A stretch of DNA of 6,928 nt from Planctomycetota bacterium (lineage in GTDB: Bacteria; Planctomycetota; B129-G9): NCBI GenBank assembly GCA_030607235.1, contig JAUWEX010000055.1:1-6928 (forward strand), read 5' to 3'. This document shows positions 5,824 through 6,928 of this stretch, piece by piece; within the stretch, counting starts at the first letter, position 1, and each line of letters opens with the position of its first letter. Position numbers and translations under genes: made by a program. The notes beneath the pieces are model-generated. The model did no database searches and was not told where the DNA came from. It was given only the letters and a program-made list of their open reading frames with translations.

Positions 5824-5846
5824 GCAGTCCGCCTTAGGCGGACTGC
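5824..5846. repeat. 23-nt palindrome, near copy of the operon terminator stem
   Basis: GCAGTCCGCC (5824-5833) and GGCGGACTGC (5837-5846) form a perfect 10-bp stem around TTA. Aligned with 4549-4571 it differs at only two of 23 positions, both in the loop region. Here it has no T-run on either strand, so it is not a classical terminator. It may be a dispersed palindromic repeat found in intergenic spaces of this genome. Confidence 0.65.
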
Positions 5847-5896
5847 ACCCAAACAGGGCGCGAGTCTTGGAGAATGTGGCTGCTCCATGTTTGGCA

Positions 5897-5911
5897 GCGG
5901 GCACTGCCCGC
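5897..5911 (-). repeat. Hairpin immediately after the LOG stop codon
   Basis: GCGGGCA (5897-5903) pairs with TGCCCGC (5905-5911) with a single central base between, so the closing pairs must open to form the loop. It starts directly after the stop codon (5914-5912 on the minus strand). There is no T-run, so it may protect the 3' end of the transcript, or be part of a repeat with the palindrome at 5824-5846. Confidence 0.45.
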
Positions 5912-6595
5912 CTAGATTATTTCGCCGCGCCGCGACAGCGCCGAGATGCCCGTCTTTTCGGCGATGTAGTCCACCGCCTCGTCGATGCTGTCGGTCAGCA
6001 CGAACAGGTCCATATCTTCGGGCGAAATCGTCTTAAAGCGCAACAGCGTGCGCGTGATCCAGTCGATCATCTCGCTCCAGAATTCCTTGCCGACAAGCAC
6101 GACCGGGAACTGTTTGGTCTTTTTGGTCTGGATCAGCGTCAGCGACTCGAACATCTCATCCATCGTCCCGAAGCCGCCCGGCATAAGGACGAACGCCACG
6201 GAGTGCCGCAGGAACATGACCTTGCGTACGAAGAAATAGTGGAAGTTCACCAGTTTGTCGATGTAGGGGTTGGCGTACTGCTCGAACGGCAGATCGATGT
6301 TCAGCCCGACCGACATCCCGCCCGCCTCCTGGCAGCCGCGGTTGGCTGCCTCCATGATGCCCGGCCCGCCGCCGGTCATTATGTTAAAGCCCTTCTTGAC
6401 GAGTTTCTTCGACAGCGTCATGGTCTTTTTGTAATACTTGTTGCTGGGCTTGAGCCGCGCCGAGCCGAAAACCGTTACGCACGGCGCCACCGCGGCCAAC
6501 TCCTCCATGCCCTCGACGAACTCGCTGATGATGCGGAATATGCGCCACGTCTCGTCATTGAGGTAACGGCACGAAATCTCAAAATCTTCGCTCAT
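5912..6595 (-). CDS. LOG-family (TIGR00730-type) nucleotide 5'-monophosphate phosphoribohydrolase
   Basis: A cytosolic Rossmann-like enzyme of the LOG family, often misnamed lysine decarboxylase. Characterised members hydrolyse cytokinin riboside 5'-monophosphates or purine nucleotides such as AMP to base and ribose 5-phosphate. Counting from the chosen ATG (227 residues), the family signatures are GGGPGIMEAANRG (about 75-87), a basic stretch VRKVMFLRHS (about 123-132) and PGGFGTMDE (139-147), which holds the nucleotide-binding loop and catalytic Glu147. About 35 helical residues precede the first strand VTVFGSAR, as in the longer members. A longer frame begins at TTG 6613, but GGAG lies between it and ATG 6595 at ideal spacing, so the ATG is preferred. 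It is divergent from the lipoprotein gene at 6710. Substrate is not determinable here. Confidence 0.9.
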   Translation of the reverse strand: MSEDFEISCRYLNDETWRIFRIISEFVEGMEELAAVAPCVTVFGSARLKPSNKYYKKTMTLSKKLVKKGFNIMTGGGPGIMEAANRGCQEAGGMSVGLNIDLPFEQYANPYIDKLVNFHYFFVRKVMFLRHSVAFVLMPGGFGTMDEMFESLTLIQTKKTKQFPVVLVGKEFWSEMIDWITRTLLRFKTISPEDMDLFVLTDSIDEAVDYIAEKTGISALSRRGEII

Positions 6596-6601
6596 TTTTT
6601 T

Positions 6602-6605
6602 CTCC
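6602..6605 (-). promoter_or_regulatory. Ribosome binding site deciding the LOG start
   Basis: GGAG on the minus strand (6605 to 6602) followed by six A and ATG (6595). Starting at the upstream TTG (6613) would put this site inside the coding region, so the ATG start is more likely. Confidence 0.7.
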
Positions 6606-6622
6606 GGTGTCAAACGTTGCGG

Positions 6623-6641
6623 CGCGGGGCTTGCGCCCGCG
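6623..6641. repeat. GC-rich hairpin in the LOG leader
   Basis: On the minus strand CGCGGGC (6641 to 6635) pairs with GCCCCGCG (6630 to 6623) around a GCAA tetraloop, with one bulged C. On the plus strand it is followed by TTTTT (6642-6646) and so looks like a terminator in the rightward sense, although no rightward gene ends here. It lies in the leader of the LOG gene if that promoter is further right. Confidence 0.4.
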
Positions 6642-6663
6642 TTTTTATTGGATTACACTCCAT

Positions 6664-6677
6664 TTATCGGACGATAA
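6664..6677. promoter_or_regulatory. 14-bp inverted repeat between divergent genes, possible operator
   Basis: TTATCG-GA-CGATAA is a perfect inverted repeat around a 2-bp centre, within the 114 bp separating the LOG and lipoprotein starts. ACACTC (6655-6660) and GAGTGT (6685-6690) form a second, wider inverted pair around it, though not centred on the same axis. A minus-strand TGTAAT (6657 to 6652) could be a -10 for LOG. A regulator controlling both genes would fit, but no binding family is recognised. Confidence 0.35.
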
Positions 6678-6709
6678 CACGATTGAGTGTGCAAAAAACC
6701 GAAAACGAT

Positions 6710-6928
6710 ATGCGACCGACCTTATTCTTTTTGATATTCGCCCTCGTTCTCGCCGCCGCGGGCTGCGATGACGAAGGCTGTGGCTTTCCCGAACGCGCCG
6801 GCTCCCCCGAACGCGCCGATTTGCCCGACCGCGACCTCAGCGCCGGATCGCCCGAAGACGCCGTGGAGTTTGCCGACCGCGCCGCCGCGCGCGCCGCGAT
6901 AGACGAGGCGATGCCCGACTTCTCCGCG
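6710..6928 (+). CDS. Lipoprotein, N-terminal part (cut by window end)
   Basis: An open frame of 73 codons runs from ATG 6710 to the window edge and is not closed. Residues 1-19 form a lipoprotein signal: M-R-P, a hydrophobic core (5-17) and lipobox A16-A17-G18-C19, with Asp20 right after the lipidated Cys. In enterobacteria Asp at this place keeps lipoproteins in the inner membrane; the rule may not hold in this organism. The mature start is low-complexity, with repeated S/P-E-R-A and P-D/E-R words (about 27-42), then an Ala-rich helix with SPEDAVEFADRAAARAA. The Shine-Dalgarno signal is weak. An in-frame GTG at 6689 is possible but would put seven residues before the signal. The GC-rich third positions support coding. 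No family recognised. Confidence 0.65.
   Translation, partial: MRPTLFFLIFALVLAAAGCDDEGCGFPERAGSPERADLPDRDLSAGSPEDAVEFADRAAARAAIDEAMPDFSA

Noticed and set aside
5912..6595. Lysine decarboxylase
   Set aside because: The PGGxGTxxE motif marks the LOG phosphoribohydrolase family. The decarboxylase label is a historical misannotation, and no pyridoxal phosphate-binding features are present.
1..6928. tRNA, rRNA, phage, toxin-antitoxin or defence genes
   Set aside because: Nothing on either strand resembled a tRNA cloverleaf or rRNA, and no gene had the motifs of such systems.

Overview
The window reads as chromosome of an uncultured, moderately GC-rich diderm (Gram-negative-type) bacterium. Diderm life is suggested by three lipobox lipoproteins and a periplasmic HtrA protease. 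A kinase joining a zinc ribbon, a Hanks-type kinase domain, TPR repeats and membrane helices would suit the Planctomycetota/PVC or similar candidate phyla. That placement is a guess from gene style, because no rRNA or tRNA is present.

Left end (1-637): gene-poor, but it appears to hold the control region of a leftward operon. A strong minus-strand sigma70-type promoter (258-285) is decorated with GTGG boxes, three of them in exact 10-bp register. This is the pattern of MraZ operators. The leader runs to a GGAG-preceded ATG TTT start (M-F) at 7..1, as expected for mraZ, the first gene of the division and cell-wall cluster. Between this and the kinase gene is about 340 bp of degenerate, apparently non-coding sequence.

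Kinase block (638-2853, minus): one 707-residue membrane-anchored Ser/Thr protein kinase with complete catalytic motifs and an unusual proline-rich insertion of about 50 residues just before DFG. It has its own promoter at 2802-2830.

Intergenic block (2762-3180): a stem-loop beside the kinase promoter, two small tandem hairpins, a 116-bp inverted-repeat element that looks like a MITE or REP-type element, and a rightward promoter.

Lipoprotein operon (3181-4527, plus): a 287-residue Arg/Lys/Glu-rich coiled-coil lipoprotein, followed after 3 bp by a 159-residue lipoprotein, closed by a strong intrinsic terminator shared with the convergent protease gene.

Protease and LOG block (4590-6595, minus): an HtrA-family protease and, upstream of it, a LOG-family phosphoribohydrolase. 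Their 233-bp spacer holds a hairpin at the LOG stop codon, a palindrome nearly identical to the operon terminator stem, and an intrinsic terminator just before the htrA ribosome binding site.

Right end (6596-6928): a divergent promoter region with a 14-bp inverted repeat, then the start of another lipoprotein gene cut by the window edge.

Together the genes suggest cell-envelope and signalling housekeeping: envelope lipoproteins, periplasmic quality control, a transmembrane kinase, and control of division. No mobile-element protein, CRISPR array or defence system was found.
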